A stretch of DNA of 64,000 nt. It comes from Croceicoccus sp. GTDB taxonomy: Bacteria; Pseudomonadota; Alphaproteobacteria; Sphingomonadales; Sphingomonadaceae. The notes under the pieces are model-generated. The model was not told the origin of the DNA. It searched no databases and saw nothing but the letters and a program-made list of their open reading frames with translations. The stretch lies in NCBI GenBank assembly GCA_002694745.1, contig NZMY01000029.1, forward strand, positions 62,001 through 126,000, written 5' to 3'. The position numbers and the translations under genes are program-made. Numbering within the stretch: position 1 is the stretch's first letter; every line of letters begins with the position of its first letter. This document shows positions 32,314 to 42,589 of the stretch, one piece after another.

Positions 32314-32588
32314 CAGCGCTTGCCCTTCTTGTCTGCGGCGTGGCCGGGGAAGTTGCGCGTGGGTGCGAACTCACCAAGCTTGTGGCCGACCATGTCCTCG
32401 TTAACGGACACGGGGATGAACTTCTGACCATTGTAGACGCTGAACGTCAGGCCAACGAACTGCGGGAGAACAGTCGAGCGGCGCGACCAGGTCTTGATCG
32501 GCGCGTGGCTGTTCTTGTCCTGCGCTTCCTCTGCCTTCTTCAGCAGCGAAAGCTCGACGAACGGACCCTTGCGAAGCGAACGTGCCAT
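32313..32588 (-). CDS. rpsS: 30S ribosomal protein S19
   Basis: [20 protein letters not shown]; start corrected from ORF-track 32687 to 32588. Confidence 0.96.
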   Translation of the reverse strand: MARSLRKGPFVELSLLKKAEEAQDKNSHAPIKTWSRRSTVLPQFVGLTFSVYNGQKFIPVSVNEDMVGHKLGEFAPTRNFPGHAADKKGKR

Positions 32589-32593
32589 GGGTC

Positions 32594-33430
32594 TTACCTC
32601 TTCTTCTTCGCGTGACGGGACCGGATGATCATCTTGTCCGTCTGCTTGTTGTGACGCGTGCGGGCACCCTTGGTCGGCTTGCCCCAAGGCGTAACCGGAT
32701 GACGGCCACCCGACGTGCGACCTTCACCACCACCGTGCGGGTGATCGACCGGGTTCTTCGCAACACCGCGGGTCAGCGGGCGCTTGCCCATCCAGCGACG
32801 ACGACCGGCCTTTGCCAGCGTCTGGTTGGAGTTGTCGGGGTTCGAAACCGCGCCAACCGTACCCATGCAATCGCCCCGTAGATAGCGCTGCTCACCCGAG
32901 TTCAGACGAACGATCACGAGACCGCGGTCACGACCGACGACCTGGGCATATGCACCGGCCGAACGAGCGATCTGACCACCCTTGCCCGGCTTCATCTCCA
33001 GGTTATGGCAGATCGTGCCAACCGGCATCTGGCTCAGCAACATGGCGTTACCGGGCTTCGTGTCGGTCTTCTCACCGGCGACGACGGTGTCGCCGACAGC
33101 CAGACGCTGCGGCGCCAGAATATAGGCCTGCTCACCGTCCTCGTACTTCACCAGCGCGATGAAGGCCGTGCGGTTCGGGTCATATTCCATGCGCTCGACG
33201 GTCGCGGGCATGTCCCACTTCCGGCGCTTGAAGTCGATGTAGCGGTACTTCTGCTTGTGACCGCCGCCGATGCCGCGCGAGGTGACATGGCCCTTGTTGT
33301 TACGGCCACCGGTCTTGCGCTTGCCCTCGGTCAGCGACTTGACGGGCTTGCCCTTGTAGAGCCCCGACTTGTCGACCAGCACGAGGCCGCGGCGGGCCGG
33401 GCTCGTCGGTTTGTAGTTCTTGAGTGCCAT
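32594..33430 (-). CDS. rplB: 50S ribosomal protein L2
   Basis: [36 protein letters not shown]. Confidence 0.97.
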   Translation of the reverse strand: MALKNYKPTSPARRGLVLVDKSGLYKGKPVKSLTEGKRKTGGRNNKGHVTSRGIGGGHKQKYRYIDFKRRKWDMPATVERMEYDPNRTAFIALVKYEDGEQAYILAPQRLAVGDTVVAGEKTDTKPGNAMLLSQMPVGTICHNLEMKPGKGGQIARSAGAYAQVVGRDRGLVIVRLNSGEQRYLRGDCMGTVGAVSNPDNSNQTLAKAGRRRWMGKRPLTRGVAKNPVDHPHGGGEGRTSGGRHPVTPWGKPTKGARTRHNKQTDKMIIRSRHAKKKR

Positions 33431-33432
33431 GA

Positions 33433-33744
33433 TTAGCCCCGTACGCCTTCGGTGACGTCGATCGACTGACCTTCAGCCAGCGTCACAATCGCCTTTTTCA
33501 CGTCGCTGCGCTTGTAGGGAGCACCCTTCCAGCGCTTGCTCTTGCCCTTCTGGACAATGGTGTTCACGCCCGCGACCTTCACGCCGAACAGAGCCTCGAC
33601 CGCAGCCTTGATCTGCGGCTTGGTGGCGTCGTTGGCGACCTTGAACACGACCGCATTATGCTCCGAGAGAAGCGTCGCCTTCTCGGTGATATGCGGCGCG
33701 ACGATCACGTCGTAATGCCGGATGTCGATTTCAGCCTTAGCCAT
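33433..33744 (-). CDS. rplW: 50S ribosomal protein L23
   Basis: [26 protein letters not shown]. Confidence 0.97.
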   Translation of the reverse strand: MAKAEIDIRHYDVIVAPHITEKATLLSEHNAVVFKVANDATKPQIKAAVEALFGVKVAGVNTIVQKGKSKRWKGAPYKRSDVKKAIVTLAEGQSIDVTEGVRG

Positions 33745-34363
33745 TGAACCGTGCCTCCAGCTTTTCGACAGCGGAGCGGGTCAGCACCAGCGTGTCATGG
33801 TTGAGGATGTCGTAGACATTGGCGCCCACTGCAGGCAGCACGTCGACACCGATCAGATTCCCGGCCGCCTTGCGGAAGCCGTCTTCTACCTGCTCGCCAT
33901 CGATCACCAGCACCTTCTTGCCGAAGCCGAGCTTCGCAAGATCGGCCGCCAGCAGCTTCGTCTTGGCATCGGCAAGCTCCAGCGAGTCGAGAACGAACAG
34001 ATTGTCGTTCCTGGCCTTGCTGGAAAGAGCCATGCGCAAACCGAGTGCACGGACCTTCTTGTTGAGCGACATGTCGAAGTCACGCTTGCGCGCACCATGG
34101 GCCTTGCCGCCACCGATAAAGATGGGAGCGGCGCGGTCACCGTGACGAGCCGTGCCGCCGCCCTTCTGGCGACCCCACTTCTTGCCGGTACGAGCCACAT
34201 CCGAACGCTCACGCGTCGGACGGGCGGTGGCGCGACGGTTCCACAGCTGCCAGGTGACGACGCGGTGGAGGATATCCTCGCGCGGCTCGAGCCCGAAGAC
34301 GTCGTCGTTCAGCTCGATGTCACCCGACGCCTTGCCGTCGAGTTTCTGGACCTTCACCTTCAC
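33737..34363 (-). CDS. rplD: 50S ribosomal protein L4
   Basis: [36 protein letters not shown]. Confidence 0.97.
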   Translation of the reverse strand: MKVKVQKLDGKASGDIELNDDVFGLEPREDILHRVVTWQLWNRRATARPTRERSDVARTGKKWGRQKGGGTARHGDRAAPIFIGGGKAHGARKRDFDMSLNKKVRALGLRMALSSKARNDNLFVLDSLELADAKTKLLAADLAKLGFGKKVLVIDGEQVEDGFRKAAGNLIGVDVLPAVGANVYDILNHDTLVLTRSAVEKLEARFNG

Positions 34364-34366
34364 GGA

Positions 34367-35254
34367 TCAGCCCTCCTTGTTCTCGCCGGCCTCGGGCACA
34401 TCGCCCTCACCAGCGTCGTTCTTGTTCGCTTCGGTCACCGAATCATCGGCACCCGCCTGCTGCTCCTTCAGAAGCTCGGCCTGCTGCTCGGCGTCGACCT
34501 GCTGGTGCACTTCATGCTCCGCAGCGCTTTCCACCATGCCAGCGGGCGCTTCGTCATGCTCAGGAGCCGAATTCTGCTTCTCGAGCACGGCGCCGGGGAA
34601 CGGCGCGCCCTCGGGAAGCGGAAGCTTCACCGCGTCGGAGACCAGCAGCCAGGCGTTCTTGGCGCCGGGCACCGAACCCTTGACGAAGATCAGGCCGCGA
34701 TCGGCGTCGGTCCGCACGACTTCCAGATTCTGCTGGGTGCGCTGACGATCGCCCATGTGACCGGCCATCTTCTTGTTCTTGAAGACCTTGCCCGGATCCT
34801 GGCGGTTACCGGTCGAACCGTGCGAACGGTGCGAGAGCGACACGCCGTGCGTTGCGCGCAGACCACCGAAGCCCCAGCGCTTCATCGCACCGGCAAAGCC
34901 CTTGCCCTGCGTGTGACCGGTGATGTCCACCTTCTGGCCAGCAACGAAATGCTCGGCCGAGATCGATGCGCCGACGGGAAGGAGGCCATCCTCGCCTTCA
35001 AGGCGGAACTCGGCAACCTTCATCTTGAGCGACACTTCAGCCTTCGCGAAATGCTCGCGCTGCGGCTTGGCCACGTTCTTCTGCTTCGCCTCACCGGCGC
35101 CGAGCTGGACGGCAACATAGCCATCACGATCGAGCGTGCGGTGCGAAACGACCTGACAATCTTCCAGCGCAAGAACGGTCACAGGCACATGCCGACCGTC
35201 CTCCTGGAACAGGCGGGTCATCCCGACTTTCTTGGCGATCACGCCAGTGCGCAT
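34367..35254 (-). CDS. rplC: 50S ribosomal protein L3 with long acidic C-terminal extension
   Basis: [30 protein letters not shown]; start corrected from 35392 to 35254; tail ...[50 protein letters not shown]. Confidence 0.95.
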   Translation of the reverse strand: MRTGVIAKKVGMTRLFQEDGRHVPVTVLALEDCQVVSHRTLDRDGYVAVQLGAGEAKQKNVAKPQREHFAKAEVSLKMKVAEFRLEGEDGLLPVGASISAEHFVAGQKVDITGHTQGKGFAGAMKRWGFGGLRATHGVSLSHRSHGSTGNRQDPGKVFKNKKMAGHMGDRQRTQQNLEVVRTDADRGLIFVKGSVPGAKNAWLLVSDAVKLPLPEGAPFPGAVLEKQNSAPEHDEAPAGMVESAAEHEVHQQVDAEQQAELLKEQQAGADDSVTEANKNDAGEGDVPEAGENKEG

Positions 35255-35550
35255 GATCAAAACTCCTAAACATGGGCATAGCGACCATTCGCCATAGGCC
35301 CGGTGACAGAGGCACGTCGGAGACCATTTCCGGGTGCGTGAGAAGCCGTGGAAGCGAATGCCGCCACGGCCGGTTTCAACCCAATTATGCAATCGTCGCC
35401 CCGTCCGGGCTGAGCGTTTCCATCCCGAGGGACCGAAACTAGACGGGGGACGCAGCCCGGAGAACTGATGTCACCTCGTGGTGACGCTCCGGCGGTATCC
35501 CTGTGTCTTTAAGAAGCCGCGATGCAGCTTCCCGCGAGACCTGCGGCCTA

Positions 35551-35862
35551 TCAGGCCAGCTTGATCTCGACATTCACGCCGGCAGCGAGATCGAGCTTCA
35601 TCAGAGCGTCGACCGTCTGGGCATTAGGCTGCACGATGTCGAGCAGCCTCTTGTAAGTACGGACCTCGAACTGCTCCCGCGACTTCTTGTCGATGTGCGG
35701 ACCGCGGTTCACGGTGAATTTCTCGATACGCGTCGGCAGCGGAATGGGCCCCCGAATAAGCGCGCCCGTACGACGGGCCGTCTCTGCGATCTCACTCGTG
35801 GCCGAGTCGAGAACGCGATGATCAAACGCCTTGAGGCGAATGCGGATATTCTGAGCTTCCAT
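35551..35862 (-). CDS. rpsJ: 30S ribosomal protein S10
   Basis: [34 protein letters not shown]. Confidence 0.97.
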   Translation of the reverse strand: MEAQNIRIRLKAFDHRVLDSATSEIAETARRTGALIRGPIPLPTRIEKFTVNRGPHIDKKSREQFEVRTYKRLLDIVQPNAQTVDALMKLDLAAGVNVEIKLA

Positions 35863-35913
35863 GTCCAACTACCGATGCGAAAGAGCCAAAGAAGCGAGAC
35901 CGGCTCGCTCCAA

Positions 35914-35960
35914 AAAAGAAAAGCCCGCCCCGCCTCACCGGATAACCGGGAAGGGGCGGC
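35914..35960 (-). terminator. Terminator-like hairpin between tuf and rpsJ
   Basis: ccgcccc/ggggcgg stem with inner ccgg-ataa-ccgg; on the minus strand followed by gcttttctttttt. Confidence 0.6.
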
Positions 35961-36018
35961 CCCCTCTTAAAAAACCTGGTCGGCAGAGAATCAATCCCTG
36001 CCGACGAGCAGGCCTATA

Positions 36019-37209
36019 TTACTTCGTGATGGTGCTGACAACCCCCGAACCGACGGTACGGCCACCTTCACGGATTGCGAAGCGAAGACCTTCGTCCATC
36101 GCGATCGGAGCAATCAGCTTCACGCCGATGGTGACGTTGTCACCGGGCATGACCATCTCGGTGCCTTCGGGAAGAATGACTTCGCCGGTCACGTCGGTGG
36201 TGCGGAAGTAGAACTGCGGGCGATAGTTGGCGAAGAACGGCGTGTGACGGCCTCCTTCGTCCTTCGACAGCACGTAGACCTCTGCGCTGAACTCGGTGTG
36301 CGGATTTACCGAACCGGGCTTGCAGAGAACCTGGCCACGCTCGACCTCTTCACGAGCAACGCCGCGGACCAGCGCACCGATGTTGTCGCCGGCTTCACCC
36401 TGATCGAGCAGCTTGCGGAACATTTCCACGCCGGTGACCGTGGTCTTGCGGGTGTCCTTGAGACCGACGATCTCGACTTCCTCGCCGACCTTCACGATGC
36501 CGGTTTCGACACGGCCGGTCACGACTGTACCACGACCCGAGATCGAGAAAACGTCTTCCACGGGCATCAGGAACGGCTTGTCGACCGGACGCGCGGGCTG
36601 TGGGATGTAGTCGTCAACGGCCTTCATCAGCTCGAGGATCTTGTCCTTGCCGATTTCGTCGTCACGGCCTTCCAGAGCAGCCAGAGCCGAACCGGCAACG
36701 ATCGGAATATCGTCGCCCGGGAAGTCGTAGCTCGACAGAAGCTCGCGGATTTCGAGCTCGACGAGTTCGAGCAGCTCCGGATCGTCGACCTGGTCGACCT
36801 TGTTCATGAATACAACGAGAGCCGGAACGCCGACCTGACGGGCAAGCAGGATGTGCTCACGGGTCTGGGGCATCGGGCCGTCGGCAGCATTCACGACGAG
36901 GATCGCACCGTCCATCTGCGCCGCGCCGGTGATCATGTTCTTTACATAGTCAGCGTGGCCGGGGCAGTCGACGTGCGCATAGTGACGCGCGCCGGTTTCA
37001 TATTCGACGTGTGCGGTCGAAATCGTGATACCGCGCTCGCGCTCTTCGGGAGCCTTGTCGATGTTCGCAAAGTCAACGGCGGCGCCGCCGAACTCGTCAG
37101 CGAGCACCTTGGTGATCGCTGCGGTCAGCGTGGTCTTGCCGTGGTCGACGTGACCGATGGTGCCGATGTTGCAGTGCGGCTTGTTCCGCTCAAACTTAGC
37201 TTTCGCCAT
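36019..37209 (-). CDS. tuf: Elongation factor Tu
   Basis: [32 protein letters not shown]. Confidence 0.98.
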   Translation of the reverse strand: MAKAKFERNKPHCNIGTIGHVDHGKTTLTAAITKVLADEFGGAAVDFANIDKAPEERERGITISTAHVEYETGARHYAHVDCPGHADYVKNMITGAAQMDGAILVVNAADGPMPQTREHILLARQVGVPALVVFMNKVDQVDDPELLELVELEIRELLSSYDFPGDDIPIVAGSALAALEGRDDEIGKDKILELMKAVDDYIPQPARPVDKPFLMPVEDVFSISGRGTVVTGRVETGIVKVGEEVEIVGLKDTRKTTVTGVEMFRKLLDQGEAGDNIGALVRGVAREEVERGQVLCKPGSVNPHTEFSAEVYVLSKDEGGRHTPFFANYRPQFYFRTTDVTGEVILPEGTEMVMPGDNVTIGVKLIAPIAMDEGLRFAIREGGRTVGSGVVSTITK

Positions 37210-37318
37210 TTTCAAAGACCTCTATTCGTCTGGATTTGCTGATCCGGTGTATATTCTTGGGCGGACTTGAGGCCGGCACCCGTGAATCAGGCGCCCGCCC
37301 CTAGACCGATGAAGCTGC

Positions 37319-39412
37319 TTACGCAAGCTTCTCCTTCACTTCGGCCGCGACATTCGCCGGGACCTCGTCATAGTGGCTGAACTGCATCGTGTACTGGGCG
37401 CGTCCCTGAGTGAACGAGCGCAGTTCGTTGACGTAGCCGAACATGTTCGCAAGCGGCACGTTCGCTTCGACAGCCTGAGCGTTACCACGGGAGTCGGTGC
37501 CCTGAATCTGCCCGCGCCGCGAGTTGATGTCGCCGATCACGTCGCCGAGGTAATCCTCCGGCGTCACGACCTCGACCTTCATGATCGGCTCGAGCAGCTT
37601 GATGCCCGACTTCTGCGCGATTTCGCGCATGGCGCCGCGACCCGCGATTTCGAACGCGATCGCGCTCGAGTCGACGTCGTGGTAGGCACCGTCATACAGC
37701 GTCACAGTGAAGTCGATGATCGGGAAGCCAACAAGGTAACCGCTCTCGGCCTGCTCGCGAAGACCCTTCTCGATCGCCGGGATGTATTCCTTCGGGATGT
37801 TGCCACCCTTGATCTCATCCTTGAAGACGAAACCCTGGCCGCGCTCGCCGGGCTCGACCTTAACCTTGACGCGGCCGAACTGACCCGAGCCGCCCGACTG
37901 CTTCTTGTGGGTGTAGTCGACATCAACCGGCTTCGCGAGATATTCGCGATAGGCCACCTGCGGCGCACCCACATTGGCTTCGACCTTGAACTCGCGCTTC
38001 ATACGATCGACGAGAATGTCGAGGTGAAGCTCGCCCATGCCCTTGATGATCGTCTGGCCGGATTCGTGGTCGGTCGACACGCGGAACGAAGGATCCTCGG
38101 CAGCAAGGCGATTGAGCGCGACGCCCATCTTTTCCTGGTCAGCCTTGGTCTTGGGTTCCACCGACAGCTCGATAACGGGCTCGGGGAATTCCATACGCTC
38201 GAGTATGATCGGCTTCGACGGGTCGCACAGCGTATCGCCGGTCGTCGTATCCTTCATGCCTGCCAGCGCGACAATATCGCCCGCGAATGCCTCTTCGATG
38301 TCCTCGCGATTGTTCGAGTGCATCAGCAGCATGCGGCCGACCTTTTCCTTCTTGTCCTTCACCGAGTTCAGAACCGAACCCTTGGTGAGCTTCCCCGAAT
38401 AAATACGGGTAAAGGTCAGCGAGCCGACGAACGGATCGTTCATGATCTTAAACGCAAGCGCCGAGAAAGGAGCCTCATCCGACGAAGGACGCGTGTCCTT
38501 CTCATCGCTATCAGGCAGCACGCCTTCGATGGCGGGAACGTCGAGCGGCGAAGGCATGTAATCGACGACTGCGTCCAGCAGCGGCTGAACGCCCTTGTTC
38601 TTGAAGGCCGAACCGCAGAGGACGGGCACGAAATCGCGCGCCATGGTGCCCTTGCGGATAAGCTTCTTCAGCGTCGCCGCATCGGGAACCTCGCCTTCGA
38701 GATAGGCTTCCATAACCGCGTCGTCTTGCTCGACAGCGGTTTCGATCAGCTTCTCGCGGTATTCGGCAGCCTTGTCGGCCAGATCCTCGGGAATATCGAC
38801 ATAGTTGAACGTCGCGCCCAGCCCGTCATTTTCCCACACGATGCCACGGTTGTTGACGAGGTCGACAACGCCCTGAAGGTCGCTCTCTGCGCCAATCGGG
38901 AGATAAAGCACAAGCGGGGTCGCGCCGAGGCGATCGACGATCGACTGCACGCAATAGTAAAAATCAGCGCCAGTACGATCCAGCTTGTTGATGAAGCACA
39001 TACGCGGCACGCCGTATTTGTCGGCCTGACGCCATACGGTTTCCGACTGGGGTTCAACGCCGGCCACGCCGTCAAACACCGCCACAGCGCCGTCGAGTAC
39101 GCGCAGCGAGCGTTCGACTTCGATGGTGAAGTCGACGTGGCCGGGGGTGTCGATGATGTTGATGCGGTGCTTCGGACCCTTGCCGTCTTCGGCGGCCCAG
39201 AAGGTCGTCGTCGCAGCGGACGTGATGGTGATCCCGCGTTCCTGCTCCTGCTCCATCCAGTCCATGGTGGCGGCGCCGTCGTGGACTTCGCCGATCTTGT
39301 AGGACTTGCCGGTGTAGTACAGGATCCGCTCTGTCGTCGTCGTCTTGCCGGCGTCGATATGCGCCATGATGCCGATATTGCGGTAGCGTTCCAGCGGATA
39401 TTCGCGGGCCAT
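37319..39412 (-). CDS. fusA: Elongation factor G
   Basis: [35 protein letters not shown]. Confidence 0.98.
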   Translation of the reverse strand: MAREYPLERYRNIGIMAHIDAGKTTTTERILYYTGKSYKIGEVHDGAATMDWMEQEQERGITITSAATTTFWAAEDGKGPKHRINIIDTPGHVDFTIEVERSLRVLDGAVAVFDGVAGVEPQSETVWRQADKYGVPRMCFINKLDRTGADFYYCVQSIVDRLGATPLVLYLPIGAESDLQGVVDLVNNRGIVWENDGLGATFNYVDIPEDLADKAAEYREKLIETAVEQDDAVMEAYLEGEVPDAATLKKLIRKGTMARDFVPVLCGSAFKNKGVQPLLDAVVDYMPSPLDVPAIEGVLPDSDEKDTRPSSDEAPFSALAFKIMNDPFVGSLTFTRIYSGKLTKGSVLNSVKDKKEKVGRMLLMHSNNREDIEEAFAGDIVALAGMKDTTTGDTLCDPSKPIILERMEFPEPVIELSVEPKTKADQEKMGVALNRLAAEDPSFRVSTDHESGQTIIKGMGELHLDILVDRMKREFKVEANVGAPQVAYREYLAKPVDVDYTHKKQSGGSGQFGRVKVKVEPGERGQGFVFKDEIKGGNIPKEYIPAIEKGLREQAESGYLVGFPIIDFTVTLYDGAYHDVDSSAIAFEIAGRGAMREIAQKSGIKLLEPIMKVEVVTPEDYLGDVIGDINSRRGQIQGTDSRGNAQAVEANVPLANMFGYVNELRSFTQGRAQYTMQFSHYDEVPANVAAEVKEKLA

Positions 39413-39531
39413 GGAAAATTCCTCAGGAGTATGAAGCTTGCAGTTGGGCGGCGGCCATCCGGCTCACGCGCTTGTCTGCCGACTCTCTTGGAGCCGGATG
39501 GGCCCCATATAGTGATAATTGTGACCGGCGA

Positions 39532-39569
39532 AAGACGCCTCTTTCCGAAATGCGGGAAAGAGGCGTCTT
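39532..39569 (-). other. Perfect 15-bp hairpin in rpsG-fusA spacer
   Basis: aagacgcctctttcc (39532-39546), loop gaaatgcg, ggaaagaggcgtctt (39555-39569); no U-tract on the sense strand. Confidence 0.8.
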
Positions 39570-39592
39570 CGTGTCGGCCTTAGAAGCGCCGA

Positions 39593-40063
39593 TTACCAGC
39601 GATAGTGGCTGAACGCGCGGTTGGCGTCGGCCATGCGGTGGGTGTCTTCGCGCTTCTTCACGGCGTTGCCGCGGTTGTTCGACGCATCCATCAGCTCGCC
39701 CGACAGGCGCGCGGCCATCGTCGTTTCGGGACGGTTGCGCGCCGCGGTAATCAGCCAGCGAATGGCCAGAGCCTGCGCACGTTCGGGACGAACTTCCACG
39801 GGGACCTGATAGGTCGCACCGCCGACGCGGCGGCTGCGGACCTCGATCTGCGGCATGATGTTCGCCAGCGCGTCGTGGAACAGCTGGACCGGATCGGCCT
39901 TGGCCTTGGTCTCGACGGTTTCCAGCGCGCCATAGACGATACGCTCGGCAGTCGACTTCTTGCCGTCGAGCATGAGGTTGTTCATGAACTTCGACAGGAC
40001 CTGATCGCCAAACTTGGGATCGGGCAGGATGACCCGCTTTTCGGGACGACGACGACGTGACAT
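39593..40063 (-). CDS. rpsG: 30S ribosomal protein S7
   Basis: [31 protein letters not shown]. Confidence 0.97.
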   Translation of the reverse strand: MSRRRRPEKRVILPDPKFGDQVLSKFMNNLMLDGKKSTAERIVYGALETVETKAKADPVQLFHDALANIMPQIEVRSRRVGGATYQVPVEVRPERAQALAIRWLITAARNRPETTMAARLSGELMDASNNRGNAVKKREDTHRMADANRAFSHYRW

Positions 40064-40087
40064 TTTTCTAAACTCCTTCGGAGTGGC

Positions 40088-40105
40088 CGCTTACATCCGT
40101 AAGCG
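40088..40105 (-). other. 6-bp hairpin in rpsL-rpsG spacer
   Basis: cgctta-catccg-taagcg. Confidence 0.55.
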
Positions 40106-40110
40106 TCCTG

Positions 40111-40189
40111 CGGCACCGGCCCACTCCCCCACCCGACCACCCAGAGTTTACCCAGCAGGGTAGTCGGGTGGGGGAGCGGGCCGGTGCCG
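40111..40189 (-). other. 32-bp stem, 15-nt loop inverted repeat in rpsL-rpsG spacer
   Basis: Left arm 40111-40142 cggcaccggcccactcccccacccgaccaccc; right arm 40158-40189; two mismatches on + become G.U wobbles in the minus-strand transcript. Confidence 0.9.
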
Positions 40190-40197
40190 CGTTGATC

Positions 40198-40569
40198 TTA
40201 CTTCGGACGCTTGGCGCCGTACTTCGAACGGGACTGCTTGCGGTCCTTCACGCCCTGCGTGTCGAGCACGCCGCGCAGCACGTGGTAGCGCACGCCGGGA
40301 AGGTCGCGCACGCGGCCGCCGCGGATCAGCACGACCGAGTGCTCCTGAAGGTTGTGGCCTTCGCCGGGGATGTAGCTGATGACTTCGCGGCCGTTGGTCA
40401 GGCGAACCTTGGCCACCTTGCGAAGCGCCGAGTTCGGCTTCTTAGGCGTGGTGGTGTACACGCGGGTGCAGACGCCGCGCTTCTGCGGGTTCTGCTCCAT
40501 CGCGGGAACCTTGGACTTGGCCTTCTGCGGCTCGCGACCCTTGCGGACCAGCTGGTTGATCGTAGGCAT
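40198..40569 (-). CDS. rpsL: 30S ribosomal protein S12
   Basis: [57 protein letters not shown]. Confidence 0.98.
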   Translation of the reverse strand: MPTINQLVRKGREPQKAKSKVPAMEQNPQKRGVCTRVYTTTPKKPNSALRKVAKVRLTNGREVISYIPGEGHNLQEHSVVLIRGGRVRDLPGVRYHVLRGVLDTQGVKDRKQSRSKYGAKRPK

Positions 40570-40658
40570 TGTATTTCCTTCCTTGACCGGAGAGTGTCCT
40601 CGCCGGGTTGCGCCCTCCCCCGCGCAAATGCGGATGGGTTCGGGCTGAAACTTGTTTT

Positions 40659-40683
40659 CCGAACGGGAGAATGTCCCGTTCGG
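40659..40683 (-). other. Perfect 10-bp hairpin in str leader
   Basis: ccgaacggga-gaatg-tcccgttcgg. Confidence 0.75.
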
Positions 40684-40688
40684 GGGTC

Positions 40689-40733
40689 ACCTCATCCGGG
40701 CGTAAAAGTGGTTCCCACTTTTACTGATGAGGT
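40689..40733 (-). other. Compound hairpin in str leader
   Basis: Outer acctcat/atgaggt enclosing perfect gtaaaagtgg-ttc-ccacttttac (40702-40724). Confidence 0.75.
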
Positions 40734-41028
40734 TCCGCGCTGATCTGCACCGAGGCGCATGACGAGAGCGGCGAAACTCAATTCATCGAGCCGCCTGATG
40801 GATCAGCGATGGAGGAAGGACCGTGCGGGGAAACGCGAAAAGGGCATGCGGGCCTTAAGTAAGGCCCTGCCCTGGCGATCGCCGCACGAACCGAAACGCT
40901 CCACCCGGGTCCAGCCGGGTTACTTTGACGGATAACGAGGCGCTGCCCTGTTCGGACGGGCCCCACTCACCGGCAATGTTCAGCTCTGTCCACCGGTAGG
41001 GGGTTAGCCCTGCTGGCGGTTGGCGCGG

Positions 41029-41057
41029 CCCTTAAGGGGATTCGGGGGTGGGGTCAA
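41029..41057 (-). promoter_or_regulatory. Candidate str operon promoter
   Basis: Minus strand TTGACC (41057-41052), 17-nt spacer, TAAGGG (41034-41029); same architecture as the rpsM candidate. Confidence 0.4.
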
Positions 41058-41125
41058 GGCTAGCCTTTAATTCATCTAGCCGTAAAGAAGTGCGCCATCT
41101 GATAAAAGCGGGAGGCTTATTGCCA

Positions 41126-42520
41126 ATGGGAGACCATCGCTGGAGCGACGACCTACTGAATCGAAAGGTCTTTGGTGAACACCTGATAGAATTAATGAAG
41201 TCTCGCTACGAAGCACGAAAAAGGGCAGATATCGGATCACTAATCATAAACTTAGATGCACCTTGGGGTAGCGGTAAAACGTATATTATCGAAAAACTAG
41301 CCTCTATATTAGCTGACGAGGATTATGCAGTTTCGAAAATAAACGCCTGGGAAGAAGATAGGAACAGCGATCCATTAATATTGATAATGAGCGCTATTAA
41401 TAAAACTCTAAGCGAAAAAGCCATTGGTAGTAGCAAGGCCAAAAAACTATTAGGTGACGCAAAGTCTGCCTTAGCCCCTGTTGCTATAGAGGCCGGTAAA
41501 CAAATCGGAAAGCATTTGCTTAGATCAGTTACCGGATTATCAATTGATAAATTATCCGAAGCATATTTGGATAATCAAGCCATCTCTGACGACGAAGATT
41601 TTGAAAAAGAGGCGGCGGACGCATTCGAAAAATATGTTGATGCAAAACTTCAGGCACATGAATCTGAAAAGCAGTCAATAGCGTTATTTAAGTCAAAATC
41701 ATCGAAGGCATTGGACGAGCTTTCAAAAGGAGGCATGAAACTGCCTCTTTTTGTTTTTATAGATGAGTTAGACCGATGCCATCCAGATTACGCGATAAAG
41801 CTATTAGAAAATATCAAACATGTGTTTGATATTGAGGGCTTAGTTTTTGTAATTTCAACTGACACCTTACAACTTCGAGAAGTCGTCAAGGGCTATTTTG
41901 GACAAGGTTTTGATGGTGGCGTTTATTTAAGAAAGTTTTTTGATCGAACAGTGGTTCTTCCCCCAGCATCGAATTTGGATTTTTCGCTGAAAAAATTTGA
42001 ATTGTATGGGGTGGACTTCGATAAATTAAGCCCACCAGAAGGTGTTAATATAAGTTACATTATAGAATCATGGACAAATTTTGTACATTGCTCGAGACGA
42101 GATATTGAGCAGATTGCTGAGATACTATCTAATTTTACGAACACGTGGCCATATCCCAACATAATAGATCCAGTTTCTTCTCTTATATTAGCCTCAGCAT
42201 ATTTTTTCCATCCTCACGAATTCGTTACAATGGGCCCTGGCGCCCTATTTAAGGGGTCTACCGGGCGATGGATGATTAAGGCCCCATTTTCCGATTCATC
42301 AGAAGACACGTGGTCAATATTTAATAATATAAAGTCTGATGGGAATAGACCCTTTCATTCAATAGATTTACATAAGGGTTACAGCGGAAGGTTTTTAAAT
42401 CAGGAAATGTTATCTCTAAGCGGTTCGAGTCAAAATCCTCAAGCCGAGCGATCTCGCTCGAATGAATATAGTGATTTTATTGTTGTGTCCGCAAAGTCAG
42501 TTTTAAACATAGATCACTAA
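41126..42520 (+). CDS. KAP-family P-loop NTPase (AT-rich insert)
   Basis: Walker A LDAPWGSGKTYIIEKLA, Walker B LPLFVFIDELDRCHPDYAIKLLENIKHVF, KAP-style N-terminus WSDDLLNRKVFGEHLIELM; RBS GGAGG ahead of ATG 41126 (ORF track opens at 41048); visibly AT-rich versus GC-rich flanks. Confidence 0.88.
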   Translation: MGDHRWSDDLLNRKVFGEHLIELMKSRYEARKRADIGSLIINLDAPWGSGKTYIIEKLASILADEDYAVSKINAWEEDRNSDPLILIMSAINKTLSEKAIGSSKAKKLLGDAKSALAPVAIEAGKQIGKHLLRSVTGLSIDKLSEAYLDNQAISDDEDFEKEAADAFEKYVDAKLQAHESEKQSIALFKSKSSKALDELSKGGMKLPLFVFIDELDRCHPDYAIKLLENIKHVFDIEGLVFVISTDTLQLREVVKGYFGQGFDGGVYLRKFFDRTVVLPPASNLDFSLKKFELYGVDFDKLSPPEGVNISYIIESWTNFVHCSRRDIEQIAEILSNFTNTWPYPNIIDPVSSLILASAYFFHPHEFVTMGPGALFKGSTGRWMIKAPFSDSSEDTWSIFNNIKSDGNRPFHSIDLHKGYSGRFLNQEMLSLSGSSQNPQAERSRSNEYSDFIVVSAKSVLNIDH

Positions 42521-42589
42521 TCTTTTTATTTTCCTACACCCCCTCCCCCTCATATCCCCAAGCGCCCCTCACCCAGCAGGAGCGCGTCC

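Noticed and set aside
37373-39583. 736-aa plus-strand ORF antisense to fusA (and similarly 802 aa over katG at 52499-54907, 944 aa over the TonB receptor at 56097-58931, 801 aa over sucD/sucA at 9440-11845)
   Set aside because: Mirror ORFs typical of GC-rich coding DNA; composition is low-complexity charged and the opposite strand encodes clear conserved proteins.
41036-42559. G-rich/C-rich near-inverted repeats (GGGGATTCGGGGGTGGGG and GGGGATATGAGGGGGAGGGGG) flanking the KAP insert, as element ends
   Set aside because: Imperfect, low-complexity, and the left copy overlaps the candidate str promoter spacer; no target duplication or transposase seen.
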